Below are positions 25,591-36,951 of a DNA stretch of 64,000 nucleotides, in pieces. The position numbers were made by a program, and so were the translations under genes. A model generated the notes under the pieces. That model did not search any database, was not told the origin of the DNA, and saw only the letters and a program-made list of their open reading frames with translations. Numbering within the stretch: the stretch's first letter is position 1; the number at the start of each line of letters is the position of its first letter. Location: the NCBI GenBank assembly GCA_017592665.1, contig JAGFNW010000001.1, forward strand, positions 806,001 to 870,000, given 5' to 3'. This stretch comes from Streptosporangiaceae bacterium NEAU-GS5. GTDB lineage: Bacteria; Actinomycetota; Actinomycetes; Streptosporangiales; Streptosporangiaceae.

Positions 25591-25600
25591 AGCGTAATGT
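25591..25600. promoter_or_regulatory. Bidirectional leaderless promoter between birA and the FdhF/YdeP gene
   Basis: On the plus strand TAATGT (25595-25600) lies 7 bases before ATG 25608. On the minus strand TACGCT (25596-25591) lies 7 bases before GTG 25583. The two -10 boxes share the TA at 25595-25596. Only 24 bases separate the start codons and neither gene has a Shine-Dalgarno sequence, so both transcripts should start at the initiation codon. Confidence 0.6.
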
Positions 25601-25607
25601 GAACGTC

Positions 25608-27791
25608 ATGGATCCGAGGAACTGGGCGAGCTGGAAACCGTTCGGCATAGGAGAGCGCAAGCCGAACAATTACCTGGAGTTGTGGAAGGCCTTCCAGTCG
25701 GTGAAGGGCAATCGACGGTATGCGTGGCGGATCCTGACCCAGGGCACGTGCGACGGATGCGCGCTCGGCACCCGCGGCATGCGCGACTGGACCATGGACG
25801 AGGTCCACCTCTGCAATATCCGGCTGCGCCTGCTCCAGTTGAACACCATGCCCGCGCTCGACGTGTCGCTCCTCCAGGACGTCGGGAAGCTGCCGAAGAA
25901 GAGCCGCGACCTGCGCGACCTCGGCCGGCTGGCCTATCCGATGATCAGGCGCGCGGGCGAGCCCGGATTCACCCGGACAACGTGGGAAGAGGCCCTCGAC
26001 ACGGTCGCCCCCCGCCTCAACGGGCGCATCGCGGCATATCTGACCAGCCGCGGCATGCCCAACGAAAACTACTTCGCGGCCCAGAAATCGATCCGCGCGC
26101 TCGGCACCAACTCGATCGACAACGCGGCCCGCATCTGCCATTCGCCGTCGACGGTCGCGCTCAAGCAGACGATCGGCGCCGCCGCCACGACCTGTTCCTA
26201 CACCGACTGGATCGGCTCTGATCTGATCGTCTTCATCGGATCCAATCCGGCCAACAACCAGCCGGTCGCGATGAAGTATCTCTACCACGCCAAGAAAGAG
26301 GGCACCCGGATCGCGATGGTCAACGCCTATCGCGAGCCCGGCATGGAGCGCTACTGGGTGCCGTCCAACGTCGAGTCGGCACTCTTCGGCACCAAGATCA
26401 CCGACCATTTCTTCGGCGTCAACGTCGGCGGCGACATCGGTTTCCTCAACGGCGTGCTCAAACACCTCATCGAGAACGACTGGCTGGACCAGGAGTTCAT
26501 CGGCGGGCACACCACCGGCTTCGAGGAGGTCAGGCGGGCGGTCGCGGAGCAATCATGGGAGGACTTGGAGGCGCTGTCCGGGTCCACACGCGAGCAGATG
26601 CTGGAGCTCGCGCGGCTGCTCGGCGAGGCGCGCTCGGCCGTGCTCGTCTGGTCGATGGGGATCACCCAGCACTCCTACGGCGAGGACAACGTCCGCTCGA
26701 TCGTCAACCTCGCGCTGGCCAGGGGCTTCGTGGGCCGCGACCACTGCGGGCTGATGCCCATTCGCGGGCACAGCGGCGTGCAGGGCGGCGCCGAGATGGG
26801 CGCGTACGCCACGGGCCTCCCCGGTGGCCTGCCCGTCACCCCCGAGAACGCGGCGCGCTTCACCGAGCTGTGGGGCTTCGAGGTGCCCACCACCCCCGGC
26901 CTGACCGCCACCGACATGATCGACGCGGCGCACGCGGGCGAGCTCGACGTCATGATCTCCTCGGGCGGCAACTTCCTCGAGGTGCTCCCCGACCCCGCCT
27001 ACTGCCGGGAGGCGCTGGCGCGCGTGCCGCTGCGCGTGCACATCGACATCGTGCTGTCGTCCCAGATGATGGTCGAGGGCGAGACGGTCGTGCTGCTGCC
27101 CGCGCAGACGCGCTACGAGATGGCCGGAGGCGTGACGGAGACCTCGACCGAACGCCGGATCATCTTCTCCCCCGAGATCAAGGGCCCGCGCGTCGGCGAG
27201 GCCTGGCCCGAATGGCAGATCTTCACCGAATTGGCGTCCCGGGCGCGCGACATCGACCTGCGCTATCAGGGCACCGGCGAGATCCGTGCCGACATCGAAC
27301 GGGCCGTCCCGTTCTACGCCGGGATCGCCGGCTTGAGCCGCTTCGGAGACAACGTCCAATATGGGGGCCGCCACCTCTGTCCGGATGGGAAGTTCCCCAC
27401 CGCCGACGGGCTCGGCCACTTCTCGGCCGTGCCGCTCCCCGCGCTCGAACGCCCCGACGGCGCGTTCCTGGTCGCCACCCGCCGCGGCAAGCAGTTCAAC
27501 AGCATGATCCACGAGACGGTCGACCGCTTCAACGACGCGACCCGCGAGGCGATCCTGATCAGCGCCTACGACGCCGACCGCCTCGAACTGCCTGATGGCG
27601 CCCGGGTTACGTTGGAGAACATGACCACGGCCGCAACCTTCACCGGCGTGATCGCGCGTGCCCCGCTGACCCCGGGAAACCTGCAGATCCACTGGCCGGA
27701 GGGCAACGTCCTGCTCGACAACGCACGCAGATCCCCCGACGCGCGCATACCCGACTACAACGCCTTCGTCACCCTCCGCCGCACGTCATGA
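25608..27791 (+). CDS. FdhF/YdeP family molybdopterin oxidoreductase
   Basis: 727 residues from ATG 25608; GTG 25599 is possible but lies between the -10 box and the ATG. A member of the molybdopterin (bis-MGD) oxidoreductase superfamily resembling the formate dehydrogenase alpha subunit. An N-terminal Cys pair (C48/C51 in GTCDGCALG) replaces a full 4Fe-4S motif. Further signatures are TSRGMPNENYFAAQKSIRALG, ICHSPSTVALKQTIG, FIGSNPANNQPVAMKYLY and MPIRGHSGVQGGAEMGAYATG. The C-terminal MopB-CT domain contains DADRLELPDGARVTLEN. The physiological substrate of this YdeP-type branch is not settled. It overlaps fdhD by 4 bases. Confidence 0.93.
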   Translation: MDPRNWASWKPFGIGERKPNNYLELWKAFQSVKGNRRYAWRILTQGTCDGCALGTRGMRDWTMDEVHLCNIRLRLLQLNTMPALDVSLLQDVGKLPKKSRDLRDLGRLAYPMIRRAGEPGFTRTTWEEALDTVAPRLNGRIAAYLTSRGMPNENYFAAQKSIRALGTNSIDNAARICHSPSTVALKQTIGAAATTCSYTDWIGSDLIVFIGSNPANNQPVAMKYLYHAKKEGTRIAMVNAYREPGMERYWVPSNVESALFGTKITDHFFGVNVGGDIGFLNGVLKHLIENDWLDQEFIGGHTTGFEEVRRAVAEQSWEDLEALSGSTREQMLELARLLGEARSAVLVWSMGITQHSYGEDNVRSIVNLALARGFVGRDHCGLMPIRGHSGVQGGAEMGAYATGLPGGLPVTPENAARFTELWGFEVPTTPGLTATDMIDAAHAGELDVMISSGGNFLEVLPDPAYCREALARVPLRVHIDIVLSSQMMVEGETVVLLPAQTRYEMAGGVTETSTERRIIFSPEIKGPRVGEAWPEWQIFTELASRARDIDLRYQGTGEIRADIERAVPFYAGIAGLSRFGDNVQYGGRHLCPDGKFPTADGLGHFSAVPLPALERPDGAFLVATRRGKQFNSMIHETVDRFNDATREAILISAYDADRLELPDGARVTLENMTTAATFTGVIARAPLTPGNLQIHWPEGNVLLDNARRSPDARIPDYNAFVTLRRTS

Positions 27792-28624
27792 CCGTGAAGC
27801 GCAAGGGCCCGACAACGATGATCCGGGTCCGCGAGGTCACGGCGGGCGCGGCGCGCGACCGGCGCGACGACCTCGCGACCGAGGAGCCCATGGAGATCCG
27901 CCTCAAGTCCGGCGCCGAGAGCCGGACGGTGGCGATCACCATGCGCACCCCGGGCGCCGACTTCGAGCTGGCCGCCGGCTTCCTCTACGGCGAGGGCATC
28001 GCGGGCCCCGGCGACATCGGCGGCATCGCCTACTGCACGGACGAGGATCTCGCGCCTGAAGAGCGGTACAACGTGGTCACCGTCCACCTCCGCGGCGCCA
28101 TGCCCGACATCGCCCACCTGGAGCGGCATTTCCTGACGTCGAGCGCGTGCGGGGTCTGCGGCAGCAGCAGCCTCGACGCCCTGAAAGACCGCTGCCCGCC
28201 TCTGACGGCCGCCCCGCTGTCCGTGGTCCCCGACGTCCTCTACGGCCTGCCGGAGACGCTACGGGCGGCGCAGGGCGTCTTCGGGCGGACCGGCGGGCTC
28301 CACGCGGCGGGCCTGTTCACCCCGGAGGGCCGGCTGGTGGCACTCCGCGAGGACGTCGGCCGGCACAACGCGGTCGACAAGCTCGCCGGGTGGGCCCTGA
28401 TGAACGGGCTGCTGCCGCTCGACGGCCACCTGCTGCTGGTCAGCGGCCGGGCCAGCTACGAGATCATGCAGAAGGCGCTCACGGCCGGCATCCCGCTGGT
28501 CGCGGCCGTTTCGGCGCCGTCGTCGCTCGCGGTCGACCTGGCCCGCGAGTTCGGCATGACGCTCGTCGGCTTCCTGCGCGGCGAGCGCTTCAACATCTAC
28601 GCCGGGGCCGAACGCGTGACCTGA
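27788..28624 (+). CDS. fdhD: Formate dehydrogenase accessory sulfurtransferase FdhD
   Basis: 278 residues from ATG 27788, overlapping the stop of the oxidoreductase (ATGA). FdhD passes sulfur from a cysteine desulfurase to the molybdenum cofactor before insertion. The persulfide cysteines are C121 and C124 (SSACGVCGSSSLD), at the same numbers as in the E. coli protein. Other signatures are RTPGADFELAAGFLYGEGI, LREDVGRHNAVDKLAG and SGRASYEIMQKALTAGIP. Strict coupling to the FdhF/YdeP gene identifies its client. Confidence 0.97.
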   Translation: MTVKRKGPTTMIRVREVTAGAARDRRDDLATEEPMEIRLKSGAESRTVAITMRTPGADFELAAGFLYGEGIAGPGDIGGIAYCTDEDLAPEERYNVVTVHLRGAMPDIAHLERHFLTSSACGVCGSSSLDALKDRCPPLTAAPLSVVPDVLYGLPETLRAAQGVFGRTGGLHAAGLFTPEGRLVALREDVGRHNAVDKLAGWALMNGLLPLDGHLLLVSGRASYEIMQKALTAGIPLVAAVSAPSSLAVDLAREFGMTLVGFLRGERFNIYAGAERVT

Positions 28625-29064
28625 CCCAGATCCTTGCGCATGAAGATCACGTGCCGCCCGTCCTTGCGGATCTCGCCGACGATCACGTAGCCGCGCCGCT
28701 TGTAGCGGTCGATGTTGCCGGTCATCAGGGCGTTGGTGTAGAGGCGCAGCGCGGGCAGGCCGAGCGACCTCGCCCGCTCCTCGGCGAAGTCGAGCAGCCT
28801 CCGGCCGTGCCCCTGGCCGTGGTGGGCGGGCCGGACGGCCACGTTGTCGACCAGCAGCGCGTCCTTCTCCGGCACCAGCACCACCAGCCCGACCACGACG
28901 TCGTCCGAGGTCAGGACCGTCACCTGAGAGGCGGCGACCCTGGCCGGATAGTCGTCGTCCATGGGCTTGGGCCGCACCCCGATCAGCTCGGCCCACGGCC
29001 GGTAGGCCTCGGCCACGATCGACTCGATCGCGGCGAGATCCTCCGCGGTCGCGGGCCGCAGCAC
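28597..29064 (-). CDS. GNAT-family N-acetyltransferase
   Basis: 155 residues from GTG 29064. The GNAT fold is shown by LRPATAEDLAAIESIV at the start, VGLVVLVPEKDALLVDNVAV for strands 3-4, and the acetyl-CoA loop RPAHHGQGHGRRLLDFAEE (R/Q-x2-G-x-G/A type). The substrate is unknown. The gene starts 1 base after the ppc stop on the same strand and its 3' end overlaps fdhD on the other strand by 28 bases. Confidence 0.93.
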   Translation of the reverse strand: MLRPATAEDLAAIESIVAEAYRPWAELIGVRPKPMDDDYPARVAASQVTVLTSDDVVVGLVVLVPEKDALLVDNVAVRPAHHGQGHGRRLLDFAEERARSLGLPALRLYTNALMTGNIDRYKRRGYVIVGEIRKDGRHVIFMRKDLGQVTRSAPA

Positions 29065-29065
29065 G

Positions 29066-31702
<2,637 letters not shown>

Positions 31703-31775
31703 GTTCGAAGGGTATCGACTCGTCTCAGACAGCCCGAGACCGGTCTCACCAATTGGACTAGACCAATAGGTAAAT

Positions 31776-33320
31776 CTACGTTGGCCGGGCGACGGCCGCC
31801 AGGAGATCGGGCAGCCGATTCCAGCCGACCACGCCGGCCAGGCGCCGGCCGCCGAAGCTCACCAGCAGGCCCCAGAGCACGGCCAGCACGCTCACCCAGG
31901 TGAACCCGACCGCCACGAGCACGACGAACGGCACGGCCAGCAGGCCCGTGCCCAGCATCGCGCCGAACGCCGACACGAACATCAGCCCGCCCTGGCCGGG
32001 CGCGGCGCTGCTGAAGGCGTTCATCCGCTCGGGCAGCGTGTAGGGCGACAGCACGCTCGTGATGGCGCCCGTGCCCAGCGACACGCCGAGCACGCCCCAC
32101 GCGGTGAGCGCGGCCGGCACGGCCGCCCACAGGTCTCCCGCCAGGATGGCCGAGACGACGGAGAGCACGGTCAGCAGCGGGACCGCGATGATCGCGAAGC
32201 CGAGATGCCGCCCGGCGAGGTCGGTGCGCACGTCCCGCTCGCCGGTGAACACCACGGCGTTCATCCACAGCGCGCGCCCGTCGATGCCGAACACGTTGGC
32301 CGCCTGCAACCCGATCATCGTGGCCGCGATCGCGGGCGGCGCGATGGCGAAGACCGATCCCTCGAAGTGCATCGAGAACGCCAGGAATCCGCTCACCACG
32401 ACCGCGCTGATCCAGCCGATCCGGCCGCGCGGCTCGCGGCGCACGTACTTGAGCTCCTTGGCGACCACCGCGCCGAGCATCCCGCTCGGCAGGAATCGCC
32501 CGATCCGCGACCGGCGGACCGACCCCGCCTGCTGGCTCGACGAGTCGGGCGTCACGAGCGCGCGGCGCAGCGCGAGCATCCACAGCCACGCCAGCAGCAC
32601 CACCGAGGCCGCCACGACCACGAGCTCGCCGAGGCCTACCAGGCCGCCGTCGGAGATCGCGTGCGCGGCCATTCCCGGCGGCGTCCAGCGAAGGACGGCC
32701 GCGAGCGAGTCGAGCAGAGCCCGCCCGCCACCAGGGACACCCCGGTTGATGAGCAGATTGGGCAGCTGGCCGGCGACCACCACCAAGACCGCCGCCACGG
32801 CGAGCAGGTCACGGCCACGCCGGCTGCGCAGCACCCCGGACAGCGCCGTGGTGACCGTCCGCGACAGAACCAGGCAGAAGGCGAACACCGCGAGCACGGC
32901 CAGGATGCCGAGCACGATCCCGCCGGCCGTGCGGCCGAGCCCGATCACCGCGCCGAACAGCGCGATCAGCGACGCCAGCGGCCACGGACCGGTCGCGCCG
33001 GCGGTCAGCATGCCCACCGCCAGCTGCCGTGGGGTCAGCGGGAACAGCGCCAGCCGGGACGGGTCGAGCGTCTCGTCCAGCCCGAACGCCAGCAGCGGCA
33101 CGATCGTCCAGGACATGGCGAACGCCGTGAACGCCACGATGCCGATCTCCTGCGCCACGTCGGCGTCGGCCGCCCGCGTCACCGCGAACAGCAGGAAGCC
33201 GAAGAACGCGCAGCACGCCGCGGCGATCATCGAGAAGACGAAGCCGATCTGCTTGGCCGTGTCGCCACGCAGGCTGCCCCGGATGAGCCGCAGCTTCAGG
33301 CGGACGAAGAGCCCAACCAC
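31776..33320 (-). CDS. ABC transporter permease (exporter type)
   Basis: 514 residues from GTG 33320; the start is set by GGAGGGAGGG 5-14 bases upstream. It has about twelve hydrophobic segments arranged as two similar halves joined by a charged segment (VTPDSSSQQAGSVRRSRIGRF). Overlaps the ATP-binding subunit gene by 25 bases, so the two are co-translated as one exporter. The substrate is unknown. Confidence 0.9.
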   Translation of the reverse strand: MVGLFVRLKLRLIRGSLRGDTAKQIGFVFSMIAAACCAFFGFLLFAVTRAADADVAQEIGIVAFTAFAMSWTIVPLLAFGLDETLDPSRLALFPLTPRQLAVGMLTAGATGPWPLASLIALFGAVIGLGRTAGGIVLGILAVLAVFAFCLVLSRTVTTALSGVLRSRRGRDLLAVAAVLVVVAGQLPNLLINRGVPGGGRALLDSLAAVLRWTPPGMAAHAISDGGLVGLGELVVVAASVVLLAWLWMLALRRALVTPDSSSQQAGSVRRSRIGRFLPSGMLGAVVAKELKYVRREPRGRIGWISAVVVSGFLAFSMHFEGSVFAIAPPAIAATMIGLQAANVFGIDGRALWMNAVVFTGERDVRTDLAGRHLGFAIIAVPLLTVLSVVSAILAGDLWAAVPAALTAWGVLGVSLGTGAITSVLSPYTLPERMNAFSSAAPGQGGLMFVSAFGAMLGTGLLAVPFVVLVAVGFTWVSVLAVLWGLLVSFGGRRLAGVVGWNRLPDLLAAVARPT

Positions 33321-34063
33321 GACAGCCCTCCCTCCGGCGCGTCGCCGCGCGCGCCCACCAGCTCCAGGAAGGCCTCGTTGAGCGTACGGCCCTGCCGCAC
33401 GGAGTCGAGGGGGCCCTGGGCGACGATGTAGCCGCGGCTCATCACCGAGACCCAGTCGCAGAGCCGCTCCACCAGATCCATGACGTGGCTGGAGAAGACG
33501 ACGGTCGAGCCGGACTCGGTGTAGCGCCGCAGCACCTCGGTCAGCGTGTTGGCGGAGACGGGGTCGACCCCCTCGAACGGCTCGTCGAGGAAGAGCACGG
33601 CCGGATTGTGCAGCAGCGCCGCGGCCAGGCCGATCTTCTTGCGCATGCCGGTCGAATAGTCGACCACCAGTTTGTCCTGCGCCTCGACGAGATCCATGAC
33701 GCGCAGCAGTTCGTCGGCGCGGCTGCTCACCTCGCTGAGCGGGATGCCGCGCAGCTGCCCGTTGTAGAGCAGCAGCTCGCGGCCGGACAGCCGCTCGAAC
33801 AGGCGCAGCCCCTCCGGCAGCACGCCGATCCGGCCCTTCACGCCGATCGGGTCGGCCCACACGTTGTGGCCGTCGATCTCGACGACTCCCCCGTCCGGAC
33901 GCAGGAGCGTCGTGATCATGCTCAGCGTCGTGGTCTTGCCCGCGCCATTGGGCCCGACGAGGCCCGCGAAACTCCCCTTGGGCACGATCAGGTCGATCCC
34001 CGCCACCGCGACCTGGGGTCCGTACCTCTTGAACAACCCATGGGTCCGCACGGCATTGGTCAT
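33296..34063 (-). CDS. ABC transporter ATP-binding protein
   Basis: 255 residues from ATG 34063. Walker A GPNGAGKTTT, a signature segment YSTGMRKKIGLAAALLHNP, Walker B AVLFLDEPFEGVD and the His switch VVFSSHVMDLVERL. The signature begins YSTGM rather than LSGGQ, common in CcmA/DrrA-like exporters. Energises the permease encoded next. Its start codon lies 7 bases after a TAGAGT -10 box with no ribosome binding site. Confidence 0.96.
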   Translation of the reverse strand: MTNAVRTHGLFKRYGPQVAVAGIDLIVPKGSFAGLVGPNGAGKTTTLSMITTLLRPDGGVVEIDGHNVWADPIGVKGRIGVLPEGLRLFERLSGRELLLYNGQLRGIPLSEVSSRADELLRVMDLVEAQDKLVVDYSTGMRKKIGLAAALLHNPAVLFLDEPFEGVDPVSANTLTEVLRRYTESGSTVVFSSHVMDLVERLCDWVSVMSRGYIVAQGPLDSVRQGRTLNEAFLELVGARGDAPEGGLSWLGSSSA

Positions 34064-34070
34064 GAGCCCA

Positions 34071-34080
34071 ACTCTAAGCT
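34071..34080. promoter_or_regulatory. Bidirectional leaderless promoter between the ABC exporter and acyl-CoA carboxylase genes
   Basis: Plus strand: TAAGCT (34075-34080), 6 bases before GTG 34087. Minus strand: TAGAGT (34076-34071), 7 bases before ATG 34063. The two boxes share the TA at 34075-34076. The start codons are separated by 23 bases and neither has a Shine-Dalgarno sequence. The architecture is the same as at 25591-25600. Confidence 0.6.
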
Positions 34081-34086
34081 TCTGGT

Positions 34087-35667
34087 GTGACAGCTGAGCG
34101 GACGCCCGAGATCGACATCCACACGACGGCCGGGAAGATCGCGGATCTGGAGCGGCGGCTGGGTGAGGCCGCGCACGCCGGCTCGCAGCGCGCGGTCGAG
34201 AAACAGCATGCCAAGGGCAAGATGACGGCCCGCGAGCGGCTGGCGGCGTTTCTCGACGAAGGGTCGTTCGTCGAGTTCGACGAGCTCGCCCGGCATCGGT
34301 CATCCAGTTTCGGCATGGATCGCGAGCGGCCCTACGGCGACGGCGTGGTCACGGGATACGGCACGGTCGACGGGCGGCCGGTGGCGGTGTTCGCGCAGGA
34401 TTTCACGGTGTTCGGCGGCTCGCTCGGCGAGGTCTTCGGCGAGAAGATCGTCAAGGTCATGGACCACGCGCTCAAGACCGGGTGCCCGGTGATCGGCATC
34501 AACGACTCGGGCGGCGCGCGGATCCAGGAGGGGGTGGTCTCCCTCGGGCTGTACGCGGAGATCTTCAAGCGGAACGTGCACGCCTCCGGGGTGATCCCGC
34601 AGATCTCGCTGATCATGGGCCCCTGTGCGGGAGGCGCCGTCTACTCCCCCGCCCTGACCGACTTCGTCCTGATGGTTCAGGAAAAGTCGCACATGTTCAT
34701 CACGGGCCCGGACGTGATCAAGACGGTCACCGGCGAGGAGGTGACCTTCGAGGAGCTCGGCGGCGCGCACACGCACGGCTCGAAATCGGGCGTTGCCCAC
34801 TACGAGGCCACCGACGAGCAGGATTGCCTCGACTTCGCCCGCGCCCTGCTGTCCTATCTGCCGTCCAACAACCTCGACGAGCCCCCCGCGTACGAGATCG
34901 AGGTCGACCTCGAGCCCGACCCCGAGCTGGACACGCTCATCCCCGACTCGCCCAACCAGCCCTATGACATGCACACGGTCATCGAGCACGTGCTGGACGA
35001 CGGCGAGTTCCTGGAGATCCACGCCGGCTACGCGCCCAACATCGTGGTCGGCTTCGGCCGGGTCGAGGGCCGCTCGGTGGGGATCGTGGCCAACCAGCCG
35101 ATGAGCTTCGCCGGCACGCTCGACATCGCCGCGTCGGAAAAGGCCGCCAGGTTCGTCCGCACCTGTGACGCGTTCAATATCCCGGTCTTGACATTTGTTG
35201 ATGTGCCGGGATTTCTGCCGGGAACCGATCAAGAATGGAATGGCATCATCCGGCGCGGCGCCAAACTGCTCTACGCCTACGCCGAGGCCACGGTCCCGCT
35301 GGTCACGGTCATCACCCGCAAGGCGTACGGCGGGGCCTACGACGTCATGGGATCCAAGCACCTCGGCGCCGACGTCAACCTGGCGTGGCCGACCGCGCAG
35401 ATCGCGGTGATGGGCGCGCAGGGCGCCGTCAACATCCTCTACCGGCGCGAGCTGACCACCGCCACCGACCCGGACGCCGAGCGGGCCAGGCTCGTCACCG
35501 AATACGAGGACACCCTGGCCAATCCCTATCTCGCGGCCGAACGCGGCTACGTGGACGCGGTGATCCGCCCGTCCGAGACCCGGCCGCAGGTCGTCCGCGC
35601 CCTCCGCGCATTGCGCAACAAGAGGGCTGTCCTTCCGCCCAAGAAGCACGGGAATATACCGCTATGA
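34087..35667 (+). CDS. Acyl-CoA carboxylase beta subunit (carboxyltransferase)
   Basis: 526 residues from GTG 34087. Transfers CO2 from carboxybiotin to acetyl- or propionyl-CoA. The two crotonase-fold halves show [23 protein letters not shown] with [17 protein letters not shown], and [15 protein letters not shown] with [21 protein letters not shown]. The residue after MGSKHLGAD- fits the PccB/AccD5-type enzymes. The epsilon subunit gene overlaps its stop. The alpha (biotin-carrying) subunit is probably the one encoded 24 kb away at 59656, as alpha subunits are often shared in actinomycetes. Confidence 0.95.
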   Translation: MTAERTPEIDIHTTAGKIADLERRLGEAAHAGSQRAVEKQHAKGKMTARERLAAFLDEGSFVEFDELARHRSSSFGMDRERPYGDGVVTGYGTVDGRPVAVFAQDFTVFGGSLGEVFGEKIVKVMDHALKTGCPVIGINDSGGARIQEGVVSLGLYAEIFKRNVHASGVIPQISLIMGPCAGGAVYSPALTDFVLMVQEKSHMFITGPDVIKTVTGEEVTFEELGGAHTHGSKSGVAHYEATDEQDCLDFARALLSYLPSNNLDEPPAYEIEVDLEPDPELDTLIPDSPNQPYDMHTVIEHVLDDGEFLEIHAGYAPNIVVGFGRVEGRSVGIVANQPMSFAGTLDIAASEKAARFVRTCDAFNIPVLTFVDVPGFLPGTDQEWNGIIRRGAKLLYAYAEATVPLVTVITRKAYGGAYDVMGSKHLGADVNLAWPTAQIAVMGAQGAVNILYRRELTTATDPDAERARLVTEYEDTLANPYLAAERGYVDAVIRPSETRPQVVRALRALRNKRAVLPPKKHGNIPL

Positions 35668-35852
35668 CGCATTTGCGGATCATTCGGGGGGATGCCACCC
35701 CCGAGGAGGTCGCCGCTCTGGTCGCCGCGCTCATGATCACAAAGCGGCCCGCGGACCAGCCTGTACGCAAGGTGGGGAGCTGGAGCGATCCGGCCCGCCG
35801 GATGCGGCGCGAGCTACCAAGCACGTGGCGAGCCAGCGCGTTTCCGCATTAG
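35664..35852 (+). CDS. Acyl-CoA carboxylase epsilon subunit
   Basis: 62 residues, start ATG 35664 inside the stop of the beta subunit (ATGA). The sequence [20 protein letters not shown], followed by a linker and the C-terminal W-DPARRMR segment, is that of the small actinobacterial epsilon subunit, which stabilises the alpha-beta complex and raises its activity. Confidence 0.93.
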   Translation: MTHLRIIRGDATPEEVAALVAALMITKRPADQPVRKVGSWSDPARRMRRELPSTWRASAFPH

Positions 35853-35951
35853 ATCGGCCGTTCAGGGTGTCAAGTGGCCCAAGAGTTGGGACTATCTAGA
35901 AAAGGGGGAATATAGTCAGCCGATCATCGAGAGCGAGGCCTGGAGGACACG

Positions 35952-36893
35952 ATGGCCATCCCGGACCTCACTGCCCATGCCATGGCTGCGAAGTACGCGG
36001 TCCTTGTTGACGTGGGATATCTCTACGCAGCGGCGGGCGAAGTCCTCCTCAGCGCCAAGGAGCGCAAGGAGTATCGGGTCTCGGCGGACGAGCTGATCCA
36101 GGCCCTGCAGAAGCACGCCCTTGAGCGCATCCCCGGAGAACTGCTCCGCGTCTACTGGTATGACGCGGCCCGCGACCGCGTCCCCACCGTTGACCAGCGC
36201 GTCATCGCCCAGCTCCCCTGGGTCAAAGTACGGCTCGGCAACCTCAACGCCCGCGGCCAGCAGAAAGGCGTGGACGCCCAGATCAGGTCCGACCTCGAGG
36301 CGCTGGCCCGCCATCACGCGGTCAGCGACACCGTCCTGATCGCCGGCGACGAGGACATGGTGCCCGCCGTCGAAGCCGCCCAGGCCTACGGCGTGCGGCT
36401 CCACCTGTGGGGCGTCGAGCCGCCGTTCGGCACCAACCAGGCCGAACGCCTCGTCTGGGAAGCCGACACCGTCGAGATCCTCGGCGCCGAGTTCCTCCGC
36501 CCGTTCTTCCACCGAGCGCCCCAGCCGGTCGCTCCTCCGGCCAACGTCGCGCCGTCGCCCGCCCAGGTCTTCGCCGGCCGCACGGCCAAGCCGATCGCCA
36601 AGTCGCCGACCGGGCAGATCACCAAGCTCGGCCCCAGCCGCCACCACGTCGAGGAGATCGGCGAGCACGTGGCGCAGAAGTGGATCCTCACCCGTGGCCG
36701 CGACAACATCCGCGACCTGCTGCCGGGCCCGATCCTGCCGACCGTCATCGACACCGAGCTGCTCATCGACGCCGAGAAGGAGCTCGGGCACTCGCTGCGC
36801 CCCTATCCGGAGGCCCGGATCTGGCTGCGCGACGGCTTCTGGGCGCGCGTCTACCGCGAGTTCGACCTCGGAGTGGGCATCTCGAGTAAGTAA
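35952..36893 (+). CDS. NYN domain protein (PIN-like RNase fold)
   Basis: 313 residues from ATG 35952, with GGAGG 8 bases upstream. NYN domain at about 14-170: AVLVDVGYLYAAAGEVL with the first catalytic Asp, VYWYDAARDR, KGVDAQIRSDLEAL and LIAGDEDMVPAVEAAQAYG with the closing acidic residues. A Pro/Ala linker follows, then a C-terminal domain (RHHVEEIGEHVAQKWILTRG and ARIWLRDGFWARVYREF) of unknown role, perhaps an RNA-binding domain. NYN proteins are metal-dependent ribonucleases in RNA processing or conflict. A TATAGT -10 box lies at 35911-35916. Confidence 0.9.
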   Translation: MAIPDLTAHAMAAKYAVLVDVGYLYAAAGEVLLSAKERKEYRVSADELIQALQKHALERIPGELLRVYWYDAARDRVPTVDQRVIAQLPWVKVRLGNLNARGQQKGVDAQIRSDLEALARHHAVSDTVLIAGDEDMVPAVEAAQAYGVRLHLWGVEPPFGTNQAERLVWEADTVEILGAEFLRPFFHRAPQPVAPPANVAPSPAQVFAGRTAKPIAKSPTGQITKLGPSRHHVEEIGEHVAQKWILTRGRDNIRDLLPGPILPTVIDTELLIDAEKELGHSLRPYPEARIWLRDGFWARVYREFDLGVGISSK

Positions 36894-36938
36894 AGAGCCG
36901 TGTCTGATTCCCGCCAGCGGAAGGCGGTGAGCAGGACA

Positions 36939-36944
36939 TAGTTT
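36939..36944 (+). promoter_or_regulatory. -10 element of the Ada-AlkA/ogt operon, likely leaderless
   Basis: TAGTTT (TANNNT) ends 7 bases before ATG 36952, and no ribosome binding site lies in between. No clear Ada-type operator was seen in the 58 bases upstream. Confidence 0.45.
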
Positions 36945-36951
36945 TACTTAC

